The notes beneath the pieces are model-generated. The model was given only the letters and a program-made list of their open reading frames with translations. It was not told the origin of the DNA and made no database searches. Positions 1 to 7,152 of a DNA stretch of 33,075 bases are shown here, one piece after another; positions within the stretch are counted from its first letter, which is position 1, and every line of letters starts with the position of its first letter. Location: assembly GCA_021804485.1 (NCBI GenBank), contig JAJZHM010000012.1, forward strand, positions 1-33,075, in the 5' to 3' direction. The position numbers were made by a program, and so were the translations under genes. Origin of the DNA: Pseudomonadota bacterium. Its GTDB lineage: Bacteria > Pseudomonadota > Gammaproteobacteria > Pseudomonadales > Moraxellaceae.

Positions 1-573
1 CAAAACGATGCAGTCTGTGAATTGGGAAACGATCAAACACCCTTGAAAAGTCTTCGCTTTGTCGTCGCCAGATTGCCCAATGGTTCCCAATATCACTTTG
101 TCACAAACCTCATGGACCCTGCCATCACACCAGCCATGCTGGCTGATTTGTACCACAGCAGATGGCGCATCGAAGAGGCATTCAAACAGCTTAAGGCTCG
201 CATGCAGGTTGAACACTGGTCCGGCATCCTGGAGCACACCATCAGACAGGACTATTATGCTGCGCTCATCCGCCACAACTTCGCCTCACTCCTGATCTTG
301 TGTTCCGCACCTTATAGTATGCAGGCAACCGGACGTGCCGGCATCACAAATGGTCCGTGGATCGCATTTATGAATCAAGCACTTGTTACCCGAAGTCTCA
401 AACACAAACTGCCCATCATGCTTCTAAAGCCTGACACTCTCGCAACTTTAAGCAACACCCTCTGCGAGCAATGCAGAACCTATGCAATGATCAGGAAATC
501 ACTCCATGCTCCTGCCACAAAACGTAAGCCAAGGCCAAAATTCACCCAACCCATGCACTACAAGGCGGCTTAA
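1..573 (+). CDS. IS4-family transposase, C-terminal part (5' end outside window)
   Basis: The reading frame is open from base 1, so the TTG at 22 in the ORF track is not a real start and the gene begins upstream of the window. The visible ~190 residues contain YHSRWRIEEAFKQLK. This fits the Y-x2-R-x3-E-x6-K signature of IS4-family DDE transposases exactly and supplies the catalytic glutamate. The tail is basic (KRKPRPKF), as is common in this group. The stop is 16 bases before the end of ybdD on the other strand, so the right end of the element must lie in or just after 574-590. No downstream inverted repeat can be verified because the left end is missing. Whether the copy is intact cannot be told, but the visible part has no frameshift. 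Confidence 0.9.
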   Translation, partial: QNDAVCELGNDQTPLKSLRFVVARLPNGSQYHFVTNLMDPAITPAMLADLYHSRWRIEEAFKQLKARMQVEHWSGILEHTIRQDYYAALIRHNFASLLILCSAPYSMQATGRAGITNGPWIAFMNQALVTRSLKHKLPIMLLKPDTLATLSNTLCEQCRTYAMIRKSLHAPATKRKPRPKFTQPMHYKAA

Positions 574-589
574 CTAAATGGTATTGGGT

Positions 590-775
590 TTAGCAGGGGC
601 AACGTGAAATTGACCTGGATTCATTTTTGCGTCGAAGAGCCATCTGAAAGAACTCTTTACGCGAAAGTGGCCGCAATTGCGGATGGGCGCATTGCATATG
701 TACGAGATAGGCTGGGTAATCCGGTGCGCCCAGAAGAGCCAAAACAAAGGTTCTGAACGGTTGTATCTTGGTCAT
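590..775 (-). CDS. ybdD: YbdD/YjiX family small protein (DUF466), CstA partner
   Basis: This 61-residue protein has the family pattern: a central GAPDYPAYLVHM (family form G-x-P-D-Y-x-x-Y-x-x-H), then PLSRKEFF, then an Arg/Ser-rich tail ending in RCPC. Family members normally end in a short cysteine-containing tail, so it appears complete. It starts 11 bases after the cstA stop with a good ribosome site (AAGGAG about 8 bases before ATG), so the two are co-transcribed. In E. coli the homologues YbdD and YjiX accompany CstA and BtsT, and they are reported to be needed for pyruvate uptake by these transporters. Its molecular role is not known. The IS4 element ends immediately downstream but does not seem to have truncated it. 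Confidence 0.85.
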   Translation of the reverse strand: MTKIQPFRTFVLALLGAPDYPAYLVHMQCAHPQLRPLSRKEFFQMALRRKNESRSISRCPC

Positions 776-786
776 CAGGATGCTCC

Positions 787-2877
787 TTAATCAATGCTAA
801 TTTCTGCCGGTGTTTCCTGTGCAGAAAATTCTTTTAGTGTCCAAAGACGGAAACAGAGCAGGAGCATCTGACCACACACGCCAAGTACGATGAGTGCAAA
901 AAGACTGCACAGACCCGTATCAATCCAGGCATTGTGAATCATTGCATGCATTTCAGGCAGCGATGACGCTGGAGGTAGTAAACGATGTGCTGCAAAGGCA
1001 TCCTGCAGTTTGTGTGCCTGTGCCAGAAAACCAATGTGGGGGTCGGGATCGGTGATTTTAAGCCAAGAGGCATAAAGGGTACTTGTCAGGACCCATACGG
1101 CTGGCAGGCCTGGTATCCAGACATAGCGCTGTCGCTGCATGCGAATCAGAATAACGCACCCTAACATCAGGGCCATACCTGCCAGCATCTGGTTGGCAAT
1201 ACCAAACAATGGCCAGAGGGTATGAATACCCCCGAGTGGATCGGCAATGCCGGTCAGCAGAAAATAGCCCCAGCCCGCGACAAAGAGCAAGGTGGCAAGA
1301 ATATTCCCTAACCAGGATCGTGTGTTACCGAGACGTGGAATACAAAGTCCAAGCAGATCCTGAATCAGGAATCGACCTACCCGCGTACCGGCATCGACCG
1401 TGGTCAGGATAAATAGAGCCTCAAAAAGCACGGCAAAGTGATACCAGAATGCCATGAGCGAAGGACCTGTCAACCTGGACATAATGGTTGCAAGACCATA
1501 TGCCAGCGTAGGAGCACCGCCAACCCGAGAAAGCAGACTTTGTTCACCGACCTGATGGGCTGCAATGGTCAGAGCTTCCGGGCTAATCTGGAATCCCCAG
1601 GAGTTAATGACCTGAGCTGCATGCTGAACGTCATGGCCGATAAGTCCTGCAGGGGAGTTCATGGCGAAATACAGTCCGGGAGCCAGCATACAAGCTGACA
1701 CAAGAGCCATCATGGCGACTGCGGATTCAGTGAGCATCGCCCCATAGCCGATGGGTGCAATATGTGACTCCCGTTCGATCATCCTTGGTGTCGTTCCCGA
1801 ACTGACCAGTGCATGAAATCCACTGACGGCGCCACAGGCAATGGTTATAAAGAGAAAGGGAAAAAGTTTGCCAGAAAAAACCGGACCAGTGCCGTCAATG
1901 AAGCGGGTGAGCATCGGCATCTGGAGATTGGGTTGTACCCAGAGAATACCTAATGCCAGGGTGATGATCGTGCCGATTTTCAGGAACGTACTGAGGTAGT
2001 CCCGGGGAGTGAGCAATAGCCATACCGGAAGTACGGATGCGGCGACTGCATAAACCATCAGGGCCCAGCCAAGTGTATGAGCATGAAAGGTAAAAGCCTG
2101 AGCCCAGTAGGGGTCATTGGCAATCCATCGTCCAGCGATAATGGCCATCAGAAGCAGGACAAGACCCGTCATGGAAATTGCGAGAATGTGGTCTGCGCTG
2201 ACATAACGTAAATAGAGGCCCATCAACAGGGCAATTGGCAGGGTCGCCAACAGGGTGAAACTGCTCCAGGGTGATATCGCCATGGCCTTCACCACGACGA
2301 GCGCCAGAACAGCCAACAGAATCAGTGTAATGGCCAGAATACCAAGACTGGCCAGAATGCCGGTCCGAAAACCAACCTCACTGCGGATCATTCCCCCAAG
2401 CGACAAGCCGTCTCTTCGTGTTGAAAAAAACAGAATCGTCATGTCCTGAACCGCCCCAGCCAGAATGACACCGGCGACGATCCATATGGAAGCTGGTAAA
2501 TAGCCCATCTGAGCGGCAAGAATGGGGCCGATCAGAGGCCCGGCACCGGCGATCGCTGCAAAGTGGTGTCCAAATAGAACGCCACGACGCGTAGGAACAT
2601 AATCCAGTCCGTCGTGATGCCGTATGGCGGGTGTTGCACGGTAATCATCAATGCCCAGAGCTCGTTGGGCTATCCAGCGACCATAAAACCGGTAGGCAAG
2701 CCAATAACAGCCGGATGCGCTGAGGACAAGCCATGCTGCACTGACGGTCTCATGGCGAAAGGCAGCAATTTCGTAAATGCCGAGCAGAGTCACCATCGCC
2801 AGAATAAGACTGGAAGATCTTGTCAGCAAGGAAATTCGTATCGGGGATTTGTTATTGTTGGCATGCATGTACGTCAT
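787..2877 (-). CDS. cstA: carbon starvation protein CstA (pyruvate/peptide transporter)
   Basis: A polytopic inner-membrane protein of about 696 residues, close to E. coli CstA (701). The diagnostic segment GHHFAAIAGAGPLIGPILAA is present near the N-terminus, followed by GAVQDM and many hydrophobic helices. Family members import pyruvate and have been linked to peptide uptake during carbon starvation. The ORF track opens at a TTG (2898). In-frame ATGs occur at 2877 and 2868, and none has a convincing ribosome site, so the start is uncertain by about 10 residues; 2877 is chosen as the first ATG. The small partner gene ybdD follows directly. The ~600-base upstream gap should contain the promoter, but I could not identify a clear CRP site there. 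Confidence 0.93.
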   Translation of the reverse strand: MTYMHANNNKSPIRISLLTRSSSLILAMVTLLGIYEIAAFRHETVSAAWLVLSASGCYWLAYRFYGRWIAQRALGIDDYRATPAIRHHDGLDYVPTRRGVLFGHHFAAIAGAGPLIGPILAAQMGYLPASIWIVAGVILAGAVQDMTILFFSTRRDGLSLGGMIRSEVGFRTGILASLGILAITLILLAVLALVVVKAMAISPWSSFTLLATLPIALLMGLYLRYVSADHILAISMTGLVLLLMAIIAGRWIANDPYWAQAFTFHAHTLGWALMVYAVAASVLPVWLLLTPRDYLSTFLKIGTIITLALGILWVQPNLQMPMLTRFIDGTGPVFSGKLFPFLFITIACGAVSGFHALVSSGTTPRMIERESHIAPIGYGAMLTESAVAMMALVSACMLAPGLYFAMNSPAGLIGHDVQHAAQVINSWGFQISPEALTIAAHQVGEQSLLSRVGGAPTLAYGLATIMSRLTGPSLMAFWYHFAVLFEALFILTTVDAGTRVGRFLIQDLLGLCIPRLGNTRSWLGNILATLLFVAGWGYFLLTGIADPLGGIHTLWPLFGIANQMLAGMALMLGCVILIRMQRQRYVWIPGLPAVWVLTSTLYASWLKITDPDPHIGFLAQAHKLQDAFAAHRLLPPASSLPEMHAMIHNAWIDTGLCSLFALIVLGVCGQMLLLCFRLWTLKEFSAQETPAEISID

Positions 2878-3481
2878 CCGTGGCCGAACAGTCCTCAAGA
2901 TGATAGCATTCTCTGTCGGTTCAGAATATGTATGGTCTTTTAAACCAGCAATTTTGGCTCAAGTTTCGGAGTTCCTTTTCTCAAAATTGCCGGCTCTAAG
3001 TCGCTTCAGACATGGCTTCCAAGCGTCGTGTGAAATGGTCCATTTGCATGACGTGCACAAAATAGTCTTTTACCTTTTGTCAATGAGTTCCAGAATTCGG
3101 GTCGTCGCCTCGCCATATTCATTTTTAAGTTTATTCATCGCTCCTAGGATCAACGATTGGAACACGATCCAAGGGCGCATCGGAACAGACTGTCGATGAG
3201 AATAAGGTGATCCTTCAGAAACTTTTGGGTCAAATCTGGTAATACAGGGGTCTATTTGCAAGATTCATGATGTGGCCTACAGAGGGTCTGGTTTTTTGTT
3301 CAGACAACAAAAGCCATATCACGTATATGATAATTATACAATAAATCAGAATATTACGTTTTTTTCAGAAATCAAGCCCAGAAACTTGAGCGCATAAATG
3401 CAAATCCGATAGTTACTAATATTTCAATTGGACGCAATAAAACATTTCAATTGGACGGCATATTGAGTTACACTTGGCCGC
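2878..3481. other. long intergenic region between cstA and the ATPase gene
   Basis: About 600 bases without a convincing gene. It becomes AT-rich from about 3300 (for example TATATGATAATTATACAATA near 3325), consistent with promoter DNA for the rightward ATPase gene. Short ORFs at 2777-3199 (+) and 3070-3261 (-) have no ribosome sites and no recognisable family. The minus one encodes a 63-residue peptide that opens at TTG and could be a decayed fragment. The last 60 bases hold the two direct repeats listed separately. Confidence 0.6.
3421..3457 (+). repeat. two 14-bp direct repeats upstream of the ATPase gene
   Basis: ATTTCAATTGGACG occurs at 3421-3434 and again at 3444-3457, a 23-bp period (about two helical turns). 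Each copy contains the palindrome CAATTG. The second copy ends 24 bases before the ATPase ATG. Spacing and position suggest a tandem protein-binding site (operator), but no regulator gene is adjacent and the promoter itself was not located. Confidence 0.6.
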
Positions 3482-4729
3482 ATGGCTGATCCAACTTTCC
3501 ATCCCCGTTTTGCGCTTTCTCACCTAACCGAGGCGCTTCAAGACACGCCCGTGGTACTGATTCATGGTCCACGCCAATGTGGCAAGACTACACTCGCCCG
3601 TGCGGTGGGTGATGCGGCAGGCTATGCCTATATCAGCTTCGACGATGATGTGTTGCGAGCATCTGTTCTAGCCGACTCGGTGGGGTTTGTGGCAGATTTG
3701 CCAGACAAGGTGATATTGGATGAGGTGCAACGGGTTCCAGAATTATTTACTGCGCTGAAAGTGGCGATAGATCATGACCGACGACCTGGACGGTTCATCT
3801 TGACGGGATCGGCCAACGTGCTATTGGTGCCAAAGTTGGGGGATTCGTTGGCAGGGCGTATGGAGATTTTGCGACTGCACCCGCTCGCGCAATCTGAGCT
3901 GGCAGCAAAGCAACCCAACTTTTTGGATGCGTTGTTTGGAGACGGTTTCAAGATAAATCAACAACCACGTTTGGGTAAGGATCTTGCTGAACGGATTGCC
4001 GCCGGTGGCTACCCTGCCGCGCTTGCTCGACCGTCGTCACGCAGGCGTGTGACTTGGTATCGTAATTATATCGAAACACTGGTGCAGCGTGATGTGCGAG
4101 ATATGGCACGCATCAGCTCTCTGGATGTTTTGCCACGTTTGCTTACACTGGCTGCTGGGCAGACGGCGAGGTTGCTCAATGTGGCCGATCTGTCATCGCC
4201 CTTTCAGTTGAGCCGCCCAACCATCCGCGATTATGTGACGTTACTAGCGCGCGTATTTTTGCTGGAAGAGTTGCCGCCCTGGCATAACAATCGATTAAGC
4301 AGGCTTATTAAAACCCCCAAGCTTCATTTGGGGGATACAGGGCTAGTTTGCGCTATGCTTGGTTTGGATGCGGCAGCGTTATGGGCGGATCGCACACTGT
4401 TAGGGCAGTTATTAGAAACGTTTATTTTCCAGGAACTTCGCCGCCATGCGAGTTGGCAGGATGCTCCGATTACTTTTTATCACTTCCGGGACAAAGACGG
4501 TGCAGAGGTCGACATCGTATTGGAAGGGAGTGATCAACGTGTGGTGGGTGTGGAAGTGAAAGCGGCTGCTACGGTAATGGCAAGCGATTTTCGCGGGTTG
4601 CGAAAACTGAAGGAAAGTGCTGGGAATTGCTTTGCTGGTGGTGTTGTTTTATATGACGGTGAAGTTACGACGGCATTTGGTGACAAGTTATTTGCTGTAC
4701 CAATACGCAGTTTATGGGAGGGCATCTGA
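3482..4729 (+). CDS. stand-alone AAA ATPase with DUF4143 C-terminal region
   Basis: A 415-residue protein. Residues 29-37 form a Walker A motif (GPRQCGKTT). Residues 77-84 form Walker B (VILDEVQR), and ILTGSAN about 35 residues later is the sensor-like strand typical of the AAA_14 group. The C-terminal third has the DUF4143 layout, with GAEVDIVLE then VVGVEVKAA, an arrangement resembling the PD-(D/E)xK nuclease fold. Whether it cuts DNA is unknown. These genes are patchily distributed, often isolated, and have no established function. The start is the ATG just after the direct repeats; its ribosome site is weak. The gene abuts an IS110 remnant on the opposite strand, so this segment looks acquired. 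Confidence 0.88.
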   Translation: MADPTFHPRFALSHLTEALQDTPVVLIHGPRQCGKTTLARAVGDAAGYAYISFDDDVLRASVLADSVGFVADLPDKVILDEVQRVPELFTALKVAIDHDRRPGRFILTGSANVLLVPKLGDSLAGRMEILRLHPLAQSELAAKQPNFLDALFGDGFKINQQPRLGKDLAERIAAGGYPAALARPSSRRRVTWYRNYIETLVQRDVRDMARISSLDVLPRLLTLAAGQTARLLNVADLSSPFQLSRPTIRDYVTLLARVFLLEELPPWHNNRLSRLIKTPKLHLGDTGLVCAMLGLDAAALWADRTLLGQLLETFIFQELRRHASWQDAPITFYHFRDKDGAEVDIVLEGSDQRVVGVEVKAAATVMASDFRGLRKLKESAGNCFAGGVVLYDGEVTTAFGDKLFAVPIRSLWEGI

Positions 4730-4736
4730 TGGACTT

Positions 4737-4998
4737 TCTCCGATAGCCTCGCCAAACTCTGCGCTTTCGTTGTTGCCCAGACAGATGCCTGTCCAAGAAG
4801 CCAGTCGATCTGCCGATCCGCAGACCTCATATCGACACCACCTTCTGCCAGCAATAATGCAGCACCATCCGCATCTACACCCAGTAAGGTCTGTAACAAC
4901 TGCAGCAAATTCACCCAAGGAACCAATTTACCAGCCAGCTACACAATTTGCTCATCAAGACGCTCGATATGCCCAAGGATGTCGTTCAGCAAGGAACT
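4737..4998 (-). pseudogene. IS110-family transposase remnant (IS116/IS110/IS902 domain)
   Basis: Reading the minus strand, one frame gives SLLNDILGHIERLDEQIV, an in-frame stop (TAG at 4941-4939), then LQTLLGVDADGAALLLAEGG. A shift into the next frame gives SADRLASWTGICLGNNESA. IS110-family C-terminal domains have the same order: L-DEQI, then IPG-G--TA--LLAE-G, then ASWAG-CPGNNESAGK. The copy therefore has at least one stop and one frameshift, and it is cut off at the ATPase stop codon. The same frame is open upstream to about 5090 with weaker resemblance to the linker region of the family (RYELQTNKDEG, then a stop). Non-functional. Confidence 0.75.
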
Positions 4999-5111
4999 GC
5001 CCACTCATCTCGCTCGCTCCAGGACTCCGCGCACAAGGCTTCCTTCATCCTTGTTGGTCTGTAACTCATAGCGGCTGGCATCCGCTCGGTCGCAGTAGCC
5101 CCAGCACCCAA

Positions 5112-5155
5112 ATATCCTGCTGTATCTGGCTGGTGATGACCCTGTAGCAGGATAT
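5112..5155. repeat. inverted repeat at the end of the efflux operon
   Basis: ATATCCTGCT (5112-5121) and AGCAGGATAT (5146-5155) are perfect 10-bp inverted arms around a 24-base loop, directly after the sensor-kinase stop codon. It could fold as an mRNA hairpin at the 3' end of the operon. There is no U-tract, so it is not a standard intrinsic terminator. It could also be the junction with the adjacent IS110 debris. Confidence 0.5.
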
Positions 5156-6511
5156 CTACTTTACTTGGTCGGGATACGTCATGGCCTTCTGAGTCTCGTT
5201 GTGTATGGCGGGATCGCGCACAGGATGTTTGTAAATCAACATAAGGCCGCCGTCGTGACGATTGGAAATTTCTACACTGCCCTGCATACCCCGGGCTGAT
5301 TCAGCGATGATGGTCAGGCCAAGACCTGTTCCATGAGCATCATGACCGGGAAGACGACAGAAGGGTTTCCAGACATTGACGAGTTGATCCTCGGGAATAC
5401 CAGGCCCCTGATCGAGGACAGTAAAATGGTAGTGCTGGTTTTCCAGATGTATGTTGAATCGAACTGAGCTTCCAGATCGGCTGTACCGGATGGCATTGTC
5501 CAAGGCGTTGCGCAGGAGCATTTCCAATGCAATCCGATCGGCAAACAGGGATGTCGGAATCGTTCCCTCGACACTCACTTCAACCTGTTGTTGCAGGCAT
5601 AAAGGGGTCAGAGTATCAATCAGCTGACCTATAAATAAGGGGAAGGGCAAGATTTCCCAATGTACAATCCGGTTGCGTTGTCGACTAAGCTGCAGCAGTT
5701 GTTCAGCACTGCGTCGGGTTCGCTCCAGTCCTTGCTGAAGTTTAAGCAGACGGTTTTTGAATTGATCCGGTGTGCTGGCATTTGCCAGATTTTCTGCCTG
5801 GAGACTTAGTGCAGTTAATGGACTGCGTAACTCATGGGCTGCTGCTGCCAGAAATTGTTGCTGAGACTGGCGTAGGGTATGTTCCCGCTCCATGAGATGC
5901 CTCAAGGACTGGAGAAAGGGTACTAATTCTCTTGGAGCAGGAACATTGGGCAACTCAGCTGGAATTCCTTCCTGGGCAGCCAGATGTTCGCCAAGTGAGC
6001 GTACAGGGCGTAATTCACTGCGAATAAGCCATGCAGCCATAAGACCGAGGGCGGGGAGCAGCAGCAAGAAAGGCGCCATAGCCTCTATAGCTGCCAGACG
6101 TGCTGCATGATCCCGAATGGAGGTGGGTTGGGCTATGGCGACCCGATAGCTCTTGCGGGTGCGTATATAAACCCTCCAGTAATTACCTTGAGCATCCCGG
6201 AGGGTATGCAGTCCTTCGCTCAGGGTAAACGGCAGCTCAATCGGTCCCTGATTAAGGGCAGGAAGACGAGTCGCAAAGATTTCGTCTTCAACGGGGCTAT
6301 CCCAGTGAATCTGGCCGCGAAGATTAAAGTCATCTTTATCAATCATGGCACTAATCAGATTGAGAAAATGATCCTGAATAGCCTCATTTCGGGCAAAGGT
6401 CTGCTGATAGGTGACAATGCCGGCAATCAGCCCGGTCAGGCCAACAATGAGCAGGAGCAGCCAGGTTAGTCGGGCCTGAAGGGAGTGGCCTAGTAATTGG
6501 CGATGAACCAT
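5156..6511 (-). CDS. sensor histidine kinase (OmpR-partner type)
   Basis: A 451-residue inner-membrane kinase. There are two membrane helices (about residues 15-35 and 145-165) flanking a periplasmic sensor region of about 110 residues. The HisKA H-box is AAAAHELRSPLTAL, with the phosphoacceptor histidine near residue 226. It is followed by the N-box LLRNALDNAIRYS, the G1 box VLDQGPGIP and the G2 box GTGLGLTI. The layout is like QseC/PmrB-type kinases. It overlaps the response-regulator gene by 22 bases and has AGGA 6 bases before its ATG, indicating translational coupling. The signal sensed cannot be read from sequence. Being last in an efflux operon, it probably controls that operon. Confidence 0.92.
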   Translation of the reverse strand: MVHRQLLGHSLQARLTWLLLLIVGLTGLIAGIVTYQQTFARNEAIQDHFLNLISAMIDKDDFNLRGQIHWDSPVEDEIFATRLPALNQGPIELPFTLSEGLHTLRDAQGNYWRVYIRTRKSYRVAIAQPTSIRDHAARLAAIEAMAPFLLLLPALGLMAAWLIRSELRPVRSLGEHLAAQEGIPAELPNVPAPRELVPFLQSLRHLMEREHTLRQSQQQFLAAAAHELRSPLTALSLQAENLANASTPDQFKNRLLKLQQGLERTRRSAEQLLQLSRQRNRIVHWEILPFPLFIGQLIDTLTPLCLQQQVEVSVEGTIPTSLFADRIALEMLLRNALDNAIRYSRSGSSVRFNIHLENQHYHFTVLDQGPGIPEDQLVNVWKPFCRLPGHDAHGTGLGLTIIAESARGMQGSVEISNRHDGGLMLIYKHPVRDPAIHNETQKAMTYPDQVK

Positions 6512-7152
6512 CCTGCCCCCCGCACATTACGGATGAGTTCTGCACCCAGCTTGCGTCGCAGGCCATGAATCAGCACATCGATCGTATTACTCTCAATTGG
6601 ATCTTCCGCCCCATAAATAGCCTCTTCCAGCTGACGTCGGTTATGCAGACGGCCTGGATGCAGCGCCAGAATACGCAACAAGGCAAATTCCCGATTACTC
6701 AGGGTCCAGTACGCTTGATCAGGACCATGAGCTTCATGGGTTTTCAGATTGATGCTCCAGGAACCCAGTTGCAGCAAATCCTGGGCGAGGCCTGATCTTC
6801 TCCGTTGTACCGCCCGGATTCGGGCCAGCAATTCCCGAATGGCAAAAGGCTTTTCAAGATAATCATCAGCGCCCAGGTCAAGTCCTGTAATACGTGCCTC
6901 AAGACCATCGCGTGCAGTCAGAATAATGACAGCAATATCAAATCGTCGTGCTCGCAAATCGCGCAAGGTTTCCAAGCCGTCGCCGTCGGGAAGATTGAGA
7001 TCCAGCAGGAGCAGATCATAGGTACACTTAAAAAGGAGCAGTGGTACCTGGGCGAGACGCTGTTCCCAATCCACGACATAGGCAGCGTCTTGTAGGGCAG
7101 TCACCACAGCCTCACCAATCATTCGATCATCTTCCACAAGCAGTAGTTGCAT
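6490..7152 (-). CDS. OmpR-family response regulator
   Basis: A 220-residue two-domain regulator. The receiver has acidic residues VEDD at 6-9, the phosphoacceptor Asp51 (LLLDLNLPDGDG), Thr79 and Lys101 (EKPF). The C-terminal winged helix has SNREFALLRIL and ends SNTIDVLIHGLRRKLG followed by IRNVRGAGW, typical of the OmpR/PhoB DNA-binding domain. The ORF track opens 25 codons earlier; the start at 7152 is preferred because MQLLLVEDD is the normal receiver N-terminus and GAGGA lies 5-6 bases before that ATG. Its start lies inside the last 26 bases of the RND gene and its end overlaps the kinase gene. It is the probable transcriptional regulator of the efflux operon. Confidence 0.94.
   Translation of the reverse strand: MQLLLVEDDRMIGEAVVTALQDAAYVVDWEQRLAQVPLLLFKCTYDLLLLDLNLPDGDGLETLRDLRARRFDIAVIILTARDGLEARITGLDLGADDYLEKPFAIRELLARIRAVQRRRSGLAQDLLQLGSWSINLKTHEAHGPDQAYWTLSNREFALLRILALHPGRLHNRRQLEEAIYGAEDPIESNTIDVLIHGLRRKLGAELIRNVRGAGWFIANY

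Noticed and set aside
2777-3199. 140-codon plus-strand ORF overlapping the cstA 5' end
   Set aside because: Half lies antisense to cstA and the rest lacks any domain or ribosome site.
3070-3261. 63-codon minus-strand ORF upstream of cstA
   Set aside because: Opens with TTG, has no ribosome site, an upstream in-frame stop and no family I recognise; mentioned only as a possible decayed fragment.
3482-4729. ATPase gene as part of a toxin-antitoxin pair
   Set aside because: No small partner gene is present on either side; the downstream sequence is an IS110 remnant.
4617-5147. 176-codon plus-strand ORF after the ATPase gene
   Set aside because: It is antisense to the IS110 remnant, whose minus-strand frames explain the conserved residues.
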